From contig JAPPFB010000008.1 in assembly GCA_028875225.1 (NCBI GenBank), forward strand, positions 1 through 37,900: a DNA stretch of 37,900 nt. The letters run 5' to 3'. The position numbers were made by a program, and so were the translations under genes. The notes under the pieces were generated by a model. That model was not told the origin of the DNA. It was given only the letters and a program-made list of their open reading frames with translations, and searched no databases. Positions 8,178-16,213 of this stretch are shown one piece after another (position 1 is the first letter of the stretch; the number at the start of each line of letters is the position of its first letter). This stretch comes from Chloroflexota bacterium. Lineage in GTDB: Bacteria > Chloroflexota > Dehalococcoidia > Bin125.

Positions 8178-9044
8178 ATGCCGTTGATGCCCTCCGCCGC
8201 CGACTTCGCCGCCAAGTGGCGAGAAAACGCCAAGCGCGAGAGCGCCTCCTCCCAGGAACACTTCATCGACCTCTGCCGACTGCTCAGCGTGCCGACGCCA
8301 GCCGAGGCCGATCCCTCCGGCGAGTCCTACACCTTCGAGGCCGGCGCCGAGCGGCTGAGCACCGGCGGCCAGGGTTGGGCCGACGTCTGGAAGCGCGGAC
8401 ACTTCGGCTGGGAATACAAGGGCGACCGTGCCGACCTCGCCGCCGCCTACCGTCAGCTGCTCGACTACCGCGAAGACCTCGAGAACCCGCCCACCCTTGT
8501 CGTTAGCGACATGGACCGCATCGAGGTCCATACCAACTTCACCAACACCCGACCCCGCGTCCACGAAATCACGCTGGACGACCTCGCCGCTGGCGGCGAA
8601 AGGACCGCCGAGGCCCTACGCATCCTGCGCGCGGTGATGGTCGAGTCGGAGGACTTGCGCCCGCGCCAGACGCCGGACGAAGTCACCCAGGCCGCCGCCT
8701 CGCGCTTCGCCGACCTTGCCCGCTCGATGCAGGATCGCGAAAACGAGCCCGAAATCGTCGCCCACTTCCTCAACCGCGTCCTTTTCTGCCTCTTCGTCGA
8801 GGACGTGAGGCTGCTTCCCGACAACCTGGTGACCGAGTTCATTGCCTCACGCTCAAACGATCCGGAGGCGTTTACCAGGGGATTGTGCGAGGTCTTCCAC
8901 AAGATGTCGGACCGGGAACCGGATGGATACTTCGGCAATCTGCAAATCGATTGGTTCAACGGCGGACTGTTCAACGACGACTCAACCCTCGATTTCACCC
9001 GCGACGAACTGCGCACCGTGGCCGAGGCCTCGAAACTTGATTGA
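8178..9044 (+). pseudogene. N-terminal fragment of MmeI-like (type IIL) restriction-modification enzyme
   Basis: The 288 residues match only the first two parts of MmeI-type fused restriction-methylation enzymes, which are usually about 900-1200 residues. The N-terminal nuclease region has YTFEAG, WADVWKRGHFGWEYK (the PD-(D/E)XK-like D...ExK), AYRQLLDYR, LENPPTLVVSDMDRIEVHTNF. The helical spacer has VAHFLNRVLFCLFVEDVRLLPDN. The family then continues LDWS.(V/I).P before the methyltransferase domain; here the frame reads LD-TGA-SQVGP, so the stop replaces the expected Trp codon TGG. Sequence beyond SQVGP no longer resembles the family, so the methyltransferase and target-recognition domains are lost. 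A lone nuclease part without methylase would be dangerous or inactive; I call it a decayed gene. Confidence 0.72.
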
Positions 9045-9095
9045 TCCCAGGTCGGGCCCGACGCTCGGTGCCGCCATCGCGACCATAATCGGCCG

Positions 9096-9224
9096 GTGAC
9101 AATCGGTCTTGATATCCACGAGGGCTACATCCACGTCGCTCTCGAAGTCAACGACGGCCGCGGCGGGATCGACCAGATCGGCGTCGCGCTCAGGTACGAT
9201 TCCAGCGGGGGCAATGGCCAGTAA
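9096..9224 (+). CDS. Possible 42-residue hypothetical protein
   Basis: A GTG-started frame of 42 codons follows the truncated MmeI-like gene, with GLDIHEGYIHVALEVN and IDQIGVALRYDSS, a balanced composition that could be real. No ribosome-binding site is seen and no family was recognised. It may be a chance frame or residue of the lost methyltransferase region. Confidence 0.2.
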   Translation: MTIGLDIHEGYIHVALEVNDGRGGIDQIGVALRYDSSGGNGQ

Positions 9225-9274
9225 GCGGCCGCGCGCCATTGACGTCTTCCAGGCCCGCGGCTACCCTCCCCGAG

Positions 9275-9553
9275 ATGACGAACCAGCCGAAGTATCAGGC
9301 CACAATCGGCGAGCTCGTCGAGCTGCTGATCGCGGCTCGCACGCCCATCCCGTGGGACGAATTCTCGGAGGCGCATGCGATGAGTCTCATCGCTCAGCAC
9401 AGGGGGGTCGATATCGACCGCATACACCTGCCCCATCTCAGGCGCCAGATCGATGCGTTGCGCGAGTGGGTGGCGCGAGAGGCCGGGTTGGACGAGTTGC
9501 CGTACCCAGAGATGACGTACGAGGGGGGAAGGTGCCGGACCGTCTCACGCTGA
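9275..9553 (+). CDS. Hypothetical 92-residue protein
   Basis: It begins MTNQPKYQATIGELVELL and continues IPWDEFSEAHAMSLIAQHRG, RQIDALREWVAREAG and ELPYPEMTYEGG. The composition is that of a soluble helical protein rather than a shadow frame. An in-frame ATG at 9239 would add 12 residues of poorer quality, so 9275 is preferred, though no clear ribosome-binding site precedes either. The family was not recognised. It lies between the broken MmeI-like gene and a transposase remnant, so it may itself be incomplete. Confidence 0.4.
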   Translation: MTNQPKYQATIGELVELLIAARTPIPWDEFSEAHAMSLIAQHRGVDIDRIHLPHLRRQIDALREWVAREAGLDELPYPEMTYEGGRCRTVSR

Positions 9554-9672
9554 TCGACGCCCCGATCGCCCAAGAACCGGTCCGCTAGACGGATCGGAGA
9601 GTACGGCGATCATCCCGGGCTGGCCGGAACGCCGGTGGAGGCCCGGGCCCCGCACCAGAGCTACCGACCGCG

Positions 9673-9971
9673 CCTACGACACGCGGGACTTCGCCAGGAT
9701 CTGTGCGGCCCGGAGGTGACGCCGCACATCGCGCAGAACGAACAAGATAGTCGCAGCGCGATCAACGATCGGGCGACCGGGAACCCGGGCCACCACTGCA
9801 GCCAGCGCCGGCGCGTGCTGGTCGAGGACGCATTGGGCCGGTTCAAGCCGGTCGGCGCTGGCGGCAAGTTGCGCTACCTCAGGCGGGCCTGCAGCCAAAA
9901 GCTGGTTCGAACTGACCGCCGCCGCCTACAACCTCACCGGCGTGGCCAACATCGCGGCGGCCGCCGTGTAG
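9673..9971 (+). pseudogene. IS5-like DDE transposase, C-terminal remnant with frameshifts
   Basis: Three pieces in alternating frames match the C-terminal third of an IS5-like transposase. They are AYDTRDFARICAARR (from 9672), TPHIAQNEQDSRSAIND...HPGHH.SQRR and VEDALGRFKPVGAGGKLRYL (second frame), then WFELTAAAYNL.GVANIAA ending at the TAG at 9969-9971 (back in the first frame). Single-base changes near 9712 and 9895 account for the shifts. The N-terminal part and inverted repeats were not found. It is dead. Confidence 0.7.
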
Positions 9972-10675
9972 CTGAACTGCGCAGACGCGGCCTCAAACGC
10001 AGTCGCCGCGCTCAGGACTACACCCTCCGACCGTCCCCACCCTGACACAACTACGCCGTGATGTGAACAGGCCCTAATTTGGTTTGGTCGGCGAGCCTAT
10101 TGCCATTCTCTCCCTTGCCACCGCGGACGGGCTGACGAGCTCAACCGAACAGCCGGTGCACGTGATCGGGAAACTGCCGCTCATCCACGACCGTGCGGCC
10201 GATAGCAAGAACTGGATCTGCTCAGACCACGGCGTCAACCGCTCCTGCTCGGTGCCTCCGCGTGACGCGGGCTGGTGAGGTGCGCGAAGCCGGGCCGAGA
10301 CGCTCCGCTGGCAGGATAGCCGCCGCCGCGCGGTCGCCGCGAAGGTCAGGAGCATTGAACTGGAAGCCAGGTCGGGTACAGCCGCTGGTGGGTGGGGGCA
10401 GGCGAGCAAAACGACGCGCGCCTAGCGAGCGGAGATCAGAGGACCGCCTTACCTTATCTGTTGCGGCATCGGTGATGTCTAAGGCTGGTAAGACCGGTTA
10501 GCGTCAGCAACCCAAGGTCACGCCATATCATCGAGCAACCCGTGTACCGAGAGGTCTGGACTGCCGTAGCCGACCCGCGCTGCCCTGCCTTTTCGACGTC
10601 ATTACCTCCTCATCGAACGCGAGCCGGACCGCGATTGTCACACCAATCCAGAACTGCCCCGACAGGATCCAGACC
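9972..10675. other. Gene-poor stretch
   Basis: No supported gene, RNA or repeat is seen. Short frames (for example 10084-10278 from TTG) have no ribosome-binding site and no recognised motif. It separates the transposase remnant from the protease gene and probably holds further decayed sequence. Confidence 0.4.
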
Positions 10676-11955
10676 ATGAGCATTCTCACTACCCGCCCTG
10701 CCATCGTCGTCGCCGTAATCGCTGCCGTCATCGTGACCGGCGCCGTGCTGCTCGCCGCGAACGGCGACACGGTCACCACCGACGTGCGGATCAACGCCCG
10801 CCAGTTGGCCGACGGCCGCGTGGAGTTCGCCCTTGAACACCAGGGAGGGCATCCTGCCGCGCCAACGGTACTTCCCCGCTCAGGCCCCGGTCGACCGCTG
10901 GCTGCGCAGCTCGGCCGTGCCACTCGAGGTGGAGATACCCAAGGAGCCGAGCAGGGTCGACGATGCCATGACCCAGAGCGGCGGGACCCAGACGGAGGCG
11001 CAGCCTGAGAGCTGCGACATCACCCGGGCCTCGGTGGCCGTCAGCCGTTCGACCGTCAAGGTGGTGACCAATCAGGGCTCAGGGACGGCCTTCTATGTGG
11101 GAGGGGACGAGTACGTGACCGCTGCCCACGTGGTCCAAGGGCAGGCCGAGACGCCTCTCGTCGGCCCTGGTGCCCGCGACCGACGCAGAAGTTGTCGGTT
11201 ACCAACCGGGCGCCGACATCGCCATCCTCCGCGCACGCGGCCTGGTCCCAGCGCTGAGTTTGCGCACGACGGGGCCGCTCGCGGGCATGACCATCGGGGT
11301 CGCGGGCTACCCGGGCGGGCTCGGGCAAGAGGCCTCGATCACGCGCGGCGTGGTCTCGCGCGTGTTCTCCGAGGCCGGCGTCTCGTTCCTGCAGACTGAC
11401 GCAGCGGCCAGCCCGGGCAACTCGGGCGGCCCGTTGTTCGACGCCTGCGGACGCGTGCTCGGGGTGGTCTCGGCGAAGCTGGCCGGAGTCGCCTACGAGG
11501 GTGTGATCTTCGCAGTCATCGACCCCTCTCTGAGCCAAGCGCTGGAGGTGATCCGTAGCGGCCATGGCCAACGTGACGTTGATCCCTCGACGGCCGCAAC
11601 TGCAGATGTATGGCTCTACCTGCAGGACGGTGATCTGCGGTACGACGGCAGCCTCGGTTGGCTCGTGGTCTCGGCCCTGACGGAGTTCGATCTCGCCCAG
11701 GATTACTTCAACCGGCTGGAAGTGCTGATCTCGACCGACGGCGGACTAACCCACGACACGTACCAGAACCGTCAGGCGATCTTCGCCGGCGAGCCCCTTC
11801 AGCTGAGCGGTCTGTTCCGGGTTCGACACACCGAGGTCAACTACGTGCGCGCCTCGATCGGCCAGGGGCTCGGCGAGCCGGACTTTCAGCTGCGCTGCGG
11901 CAAGCACGAGAACAGCAACGCCGAACGCAGCATCTGGGCCTGTCTGCCTCGTTAG
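10676..11955 (+). pseudogene. Membrane-anchored trypsin-like serine protease, two frameshifts
   Basis: Three consecutive frames make one protein. Part 1 (from ATG 10676) has a signal anchor (VVAVIAAVIVTGAVLLAA) and TTDVRINARQLADGRVEFAL. Part 2, after a one-base shift near 10835, continues LPRQRYFPAQAPVDRWLRSS, then VKVVTNQGSGTAFYVGG and the catalytic His in VTAAHVVQG. Part 3, after a shift near 11165, has the Asp in GADIAILRA, GVAGYPGG and the Ser in SPGNSGGPLF, then a ~120-residue C-terminal domain. The triad order matches S1C/trypsin_2 proteases of the HtrA type, here tethered outside the membrane. The N-terminal module matches that of the gene at 25185. Either it is a real pseudogene or the assembly carries two indels. 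Confidence 0.75.
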
Positions 11956-12169
11956 CGGACAGCGCCGCTAATCTACGCCCCAGAGCGCGCCTGGATCGGG
12001 CTTGGACGGCACCAACGACGCGGACCCTGGGAGGCATCGCCATGGCTGCTGCCAACGGTCGCCCTCCAGCCGGCCGCTTACTGAACGGACATCTATCGCA
12101 GGAACCGGCCGTTACGATTCTCAAGTGGGTTCAACCCGGAGAATTGTGCACGAATGTCGGTCGCTTGGG

Positions 12170-12625
12170 TTACCAAGGCTCGGTGTTCCGTGGATTCCGG
12201 CCATTCGCCTCGGCAAGTAGGAAGCGCCGGACTCGATCCATAACCAAGTCGAGAGATCGCAGCTCACACTCCCAGACCACCAGCGTCCGCCAGCCAAACT
12301 CGCGCAGCTCAGACAAGTGCCTATGGTCGCGCTCCCGGGTCCGCGTCAGCTTCGGCGTCCAGTACTCGACGTTCGACTTGGGCAAGCCAGCAATCGGGCA
12401 GACCGGGTCCGGGTGCCAATGCCAGAAGCAGCCGTGCACGAAGATCACCGCGCGGTGCCGTGCGAAGGTCAGGTCGGGCCTCCCTGGCAAGTCCTTCCGA
12501 TGCAGCCGAAAGCGGAATCCCATTCGGTGCGTCATCGACCGCACGGCCATTTCCGGGGTCATATCCTTGGAGCGGATTCGGGACATGCAGTAAGAGCGTT
12601 GCTCGGGGGTCAGATTGTCGGTCAT
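12170..12625 (-). CDS. vsr: Very short patch repair (Vsr) endonuclease
   Basis: This encodes 151 residues, close to the 156 of E. coli Vsr. Family motifs are RSYCMSRIRSKDMTPE at the N-terminus, GFRFRLHRKDLPGRPDLTF with the metal-binding Asp, VIFVHGCFWHWHPDP with the zinc/active-site Cys and His residues, and RTLVVWECELR near the end. Known Vsr enzymes nick beside T:G mismatches left by deamination of 5-methylcytosine and accompany cytosine methyltransferases. I chose ATG 12625, whose ATGA overlaps the upstream gene's stop. It is the last gene of the operon headed by the methyltransferase at 17223. In MORC-type systems Vsr-like nucleases may also act as effectors; that is an inference. Confidence 0.92.
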   Translation of the reverse strand: MTDNLTPEQRSYCMSRIRSKDMTPEMAVRSMTHRMGFRFRLHRKDLPGRPDLTFARHRAVIFVHGCFWHWHPDPVCPIAGLPKSNVEYWTPKLTRTRERDHRHLSELREFGWRTLVVWECELRSLDLVMDRVRRFLLAEANGRNPRNTEPW

Positions 12626-13383
12626 GCCGTCGCCGAAAGGGCGCGCTCCGCCTCGGCCCGAATCAGCGCATCGAGGGTGGGAGGTGGCACCGCATCGAGC
12701 AGGATCACTCCGCCGCGCCGGTTGAGGTTCTTCATCCATTCTCGGAACGGACCGCGCTGAAACAGGGCCCTATCTTCTGTCTCGAAGTCCTCCTTCATCA
12801 CCGCATAGATCGCCTTCAGAACATCGAGATTCATCGACACGCTGGGCCGCTCGATCAGCGCGGATCTGACGTCCTGGCGGTAGAGCAGGATGTCCAGAAA
12901 CCGGCGCGGTTCGGCCGGATCCGCCTTGTGCGCGATTGAGCCCAGCCACCAGAGGCGCGACAGGCCGTTGTCCCGAATGAGCGATCGGTTCCCCCTCACG
13001 AAGAAGTGGTTGAGAACCCGCTCTATCGCGCCGGGCGAATCCGGGTCATAGCCGCGGAGCCAGCGGGCGGCGACGTAGGAGCGGCACTCGTTGTGGCAGA
13101 GATACGTCCAGACTCGTTGGTCTGAGGCTTGGTAGGGACTCAACTGCGAGAAGGATTCGAACAGGGCCAGCGCGTTCGCCGCGTCAGTCGACGCAGGCCG
13201 ATGCTCGTTGATGCTCAACAGATCCTGCCACTGCGGCAACTCCAGCTTCGTATCTCTTCTCGGGGTCTTGGCAGCCAGGATCGGCTCGGGGGCGCTCAGG
13301 TCGAAGTACCACCCAACGTTGGTCTGAACGAGCTGCCGCAACTCCGAAACAGCCTCCAGGGTGTAGTACTGGAGCGGGGCCAC
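12622..13383 (-). CDS. Protein of unknown function in MORC/Dcm/Vsr operon (DUF6339-like?)
   Basis: This encodes 253 residues. The start is GTG 13383, because AGGAGG lies 7 bases before it; a GTG at 13389 overlapping the upstream stop (GTGA) is too close to that site. Features include YYTLEAVSELRQLVQTNVGWY near the N-terminus, WTYLCHNECRSYVAARWL, NHFFVRGNRSLIRDNGLSRLWWLG, and a helical C-terminus. The N-terminal pattern and length recall DUF6339, but I could not verify this. There is no signal peptide or membrane segment. Its stop overlaps the vsr start by four bases (ATGA), implying coupled translation and a shared role. It could be a specificity or effector subunit. Confidence 0.8.
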   Translation of the reverse strand: MAPLQYYTLEAVSELRQLVQTNVGWYFDLSAPEPILAAKTPRRDTKLELPQWQDLLSINEHRPASTDAANALALFESFSQLSPYQASDQRVWTYLCHNECRSYVAARWLRGYDPDSPGAIERVLNHFFVRGNRSLIRDNGLSRLWWLGSIAHKADPAEPRRFLDILLYRQDVRSALIERPSVSMNLDVLKAIYAVMKEDFETEDRALFQRGPFREWMKNLNRRGGVILLDAVPPPTLDALIRAEAERALSATA

Positions 13384-13385
13384 GG

Positions 13386-14246
13386 TCACTCCTCCTGGTG
13401 CTGCAGAAGCGGAAGCCTGCCGAACGGCTGCCTGAGTATCTTCTGCGCGTCCAGCAAGCGATCCGAGTCGCGCTCTCCCAACGGGCGGCATTCCGCGCGC
13501 GCCAGTGCGGCGGTAAGTGCCTCGAACCAGCGGGCGCCCGACAGATCGTCCAGTTCTGCCCGGTCCGCCTCCGTCAACAGCCAGGCTAGGGCAGGCAGAT
13601 AGACTCCGTTCAGGATGTAAGCCGCGGTTTGACTCGCGGCCGCGCGGCTTCGCGCTTCTTGGAATCGTTCCAGTTCGGCGGGATGAAGCAGGATGGTCAC
13701 AAGGTCAGGATCCCGCTGCCAATCGCATCTCCAGGCACCCAGCGCCATATTCTCGTCGGCTGCAACCTGGAACACCGATGAGATCGGCGTTTCGTCCGCG
13801 GCCACGACCCAATAGCTCACCGACAGGTCAATGGCCAATACCGAACCCGGCTCGATGGTGAAGGAGCGGTTCGCGTAGTCGTCGTGCCAGTTCGACGCCT
13901 TGAAGTTGTCGATCCGGCGGTGCGCTACGACGAACGGCGTGATCTCTACTCGGCCCGCCAGTCGTCCGTCCTCCGCGTACCACTCGATGCGCGGCTCGGC
14001 GCATTCGAGGTACTTGCGGAAGTGGGTTGTCGAACAACTAACCAACAGGCCGTATCTCGCGTGGTCCTTTGCGATCAGATCGGTGAGATTTCTGTCGCCC
14101 AGGTAGAAGTCCGCCTCCAAATGCAGCTGCGTCGTGTTTTCGATCTTGTTCAGCTCCGGGGCGCACTGGAACTCGCTGCGCTTATAGTCGCTGCTGCCGT
14201 GCCTGAGGACCGGCCACGGCCAGGACTTCGATCTGACGTACTTCAC
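13386..14246 (-). CDS. Protein of unknown function in MORC/Dcm/Vsr operon
   Basis: This encodes 286 residues from GTG 14246, with GGAGGCGGAG directly upstream; the GTG shares one base with the TAG of the ATPase gene. It begins MKYVRSKSWPWPVLRHGSSD, then LHLEADFYLGDRNLTDLIAKDHARYGLLVSC, ITPFVVAHRRIDNF and LHPAELERFQEARS. The N-terminal half looks beta-rich and the C-terminal half helical. No nuclease motif is certain. The family was not recognised. Its tight placement between the ATPase and the next gene makes it very likely a component of the same complex. Confidence 0.8.
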   Translation of the reverse strand: MKYVRSKSWPWPVLRHGSSDYKRSEFQCAPELNKIENTTQLHLEADFYLGDRNLTDLIAKDHARYGLLVSCSTTHFRKYLECAEPRIEWYAEDGRLAGRVEITPFVVAHRRIDNFKASNWHDDYANRSFTIEPGSVLAIDLSVSYWVVAADETPISSVFQVAADENMALGAWRCDWQRDPDLVTILLHPAELERFQEARSRAAASQTAAYILNGVYLPALAWLLTEADRAELDDLSGARWFEALTAALARAECRPLGERDSDRLLDAQKILRQPFGRLPLLQHQEE

Positions 14247-16213
14247 TACTCCGCCTCCACGACCGCGCCCACCTGCCAGGCGGCGTCCGCGAGCGGCTCT
14301 TGGCCGGCAATCGTCAGCTCGTAGCGCACGCGCTCGATCATCTCGAATCGGCTCAGCGAGACTTGTTGGCCCTGTCCGTCAAGGACCGCGATATCTGTCC
14401 GCGCTATCGCGGCAGCGTCTCCGGCCTCGTCAATGGTCAGCGCGGCAACGGCCGTCTCAGGCGCAGTGAATGCGACGCGGCTTCGCAGTTCGTCAGTCGG
14501 ATCGTGCACGACTCGAACGTCTCCAAGTTCAAGAATCCGGCGGCCTTTTGAGCCTCCCCGGCTTCCCGCGCCGCCGCTGTTCTCGCCCTCGCCCCCGCCG
14601 CCTCCTGCACCACCTCCGCCGTTGCCCTCGCCGCCTCCGCCGCCAGAGCCGCCCTTGCCGGAGCCGTCCCCGCCCTCGCCGTCTACCGGCTCATCGTCTT
14701 CGAGCGTCACGCTTGGAGTCACGCGCAAGCGGGGCGGCTTCTTCTTCACGGCGCCGACTTGGCCGAACGCCGACTCCGCACCGTCTTTGGCAGCAGGGCC
14801 GTCGAGGGGACCCGGGTGATCGTCAAAGAGATACTCAGCGAGTTCATCGACGACATCGGTGACCTCCACCGCCAGCGGCGCGGCGTGGATTCTCAGCTGA
14901 GTTCGAAGAAAGTCCGCCAGCCGATCCAGTGCGCGCCGGCCCCGATCGCGCTCTTCCTCGCGCAGCCGCTCATACTGGAACTGGTCATGGGCTGGATTCT
15001 CCATCTCCCGCAGCAGCTTGTTCGCATGGTCGTCGTCGATCACGCAGACGGCGGCGTACTCGCGCAAGCGCCGAAACCGATGTTTCGCCTGCAGGTCTGT
15101 GACGATCATGCCGGTGCCGCGAATCAAAGCCACTCGGCTGGGCAGAATCTCGTTGGGGAAATCGTCCTCCGTGCCGATCCACAGTTTCACCCGCCCCAGG
15201 TCCTTGTCGGGAGGGTCCATGACGGCGGTCGGCGGCCCGCCGTTGACCAAGCGCCAGTAGAGTTGTGCGCGATCGATCGCGTCGTCGTCATCCTCGCTCT
15301 TGGTCTCGTTCGTCAACTGGCCGAAGAGCGCCGGCAGTGCGGCCTTGCGGACATCCCACAGCGCCTCACCGCCGCCGCTCTCATCGGGCTCCAGCAAGAT
15401 CTCCAAGTCGCCTTGTTGAATGCCGTAGAAGAAGCTCTCGACGACGCTGCGCGCAACGGCTCGCTGCCACCGCTCGCCGTGTTGGTCTGGATTGAACCCG
15501 ACGATCCACACGGCCGTGCCCGGTTCCGCCTTCCCGCCGGGCGTGCGACGGAAGACCTTGGGGATGTCGCCTCCTTCCAGCGCCTCGCAGCCGTCGGTGA
15601 GGCCGAAGAAACCCGTGCCGCTGGTTGTCTCGGGTCCTCTGCCGAAATCGTGCTTGTGCGAGACGAGCACCGCTTTGCCCTGGAACCTCTCCGTCAGGCT
15701 CCCTTCGTCCTCGAACGCGGACCAGTAGCAGACGGTCCGCAGCGGCGAGACGGTGAACGGGGCCGCCTTGCCGACGCCGAACGACCCGCCCGCGGACTCG
15801 CTGCGCTTGACGCTCGCTCCAGCCCACTTGACCAGGCCGCGCCATAAGGTGCCTTCAAGCCCGGTGGTATTGGTGTCGATCACCCCAAGGAGCTGGAGTC
15901 TCTCAGCGTTCAGTGCGTCCCGTGCAACGCGCAGCGTGGCGAGTGCTTTGGGATCACTGCCCCACTCGCTTATGCAGCTGTCAAGGTGCTCCGCGAGTTC
16001 TTCCCCCGCAATCTCGTTTGGCTCAATCTCCCGCAGCTCGAAGGTGATGTGGACGGGCCGCTCCGGGTCGGCGCGCGCATCGAGAGAATTCTGAATGATC
16101 TCGCGAGCCAGACTAGACAGCGGCGCGCCGTCGAATGTGACGATTCCAGCGTCATTGATCCCGGTCTCCACGCCGCCTCCGGTGGGCGGGAAGTTCCAGC
16201 CGATCTTGTTCAT
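14246..16213 (-). CDS. GHKL ATPase, MORC/MutL-like, of a restriction-modification system
   Basis: This encodes 655 residues from ATG 16213, whose ATGA overlaps the methyltransferase stop; an upstream in-frame start at 16243 would extend into that gene and is rejected. The GHKL nucleotide-binding motifs are visible: the N box AREIIQNSLDAR (Glu38, Asn42, Asp45), a loop LLGVIDTNTTGL, and the G box GGSFGVGKAAPF. A middle domain follows (LYWRLVNGG, VALIRGTGMIVT), then a long glycine/glutamate-rich linker (positions ~14580-14690) and a beta-rich C-terminal domain (VAFTAPETAVAALTIDEAG). Such ATPases beside cytosine methyltransferases and Vsr were described as the prokaryotic relatives of eukaryotic MORC proteins. 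ATP-driven clamping or DNA loading is likely; the trigger is unknown. Confidence 0.85.
   Translation of the reverse strand: MNKIGWNFPPTGGGVETGINDAGIVTFDGAPLSSLAREIIQNSLDARADPERPVHITFELREIEPNEIAGEELAEHLDSCISEWGSDPKALATLRVARDALNAERLQLLGVIDTNTTGLEGTLWRGLVKWAGASVKRSESAGGSFGVGKAAPFTVSPLRTVCYWSAFEDEGSLTERFQGKAVLVSHKHDFGRGPETTSGTGFFGLTDGCEALEGGDIPKVFRRTPGGKAEPGTAVWIVGFNPDQHGERWQRAVARSVVESFFYGIQQGDLEILLEPDESGGGEALWDVRKAALPALFGQLTNETKSEDDDDAIDRAQLYWRLVNGGPPTAVMDPPDKDLGRVKLWIGTEDDFPNEILPSRVALIRGTGMIVTDLQAKHRFRRLREYAAVCVIDDDHANKLLREMENPAHDQFQYERLREEERDRGRRALDRLADFLRTQLRIHAAPLAVEVTDVVDELAEYLFDDHPGPLDGPAAKDGAESAFGQVGAVKKKPPRLRVTPSVTLEDDEPVDGEGGDGSGKGGSGGGGGEGNGGGGAGGGGGEGENSGGAGSRGGSKGRRILELGDVRVVHDPTDELRSRVAFTAPETAVAALTIDEAGDAAAIARTDIAVLDGQGQQVSLSRFEMIERVRYELTIAGQEPLADAAWQVGAVVEAE

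Noticed and set aside
14759-15847. 362-residue plus-strand ORF
   Set aside because: Antisense shadow of the MORC-like ATPase, which carries clear GHKL motifs and operon overlaps.
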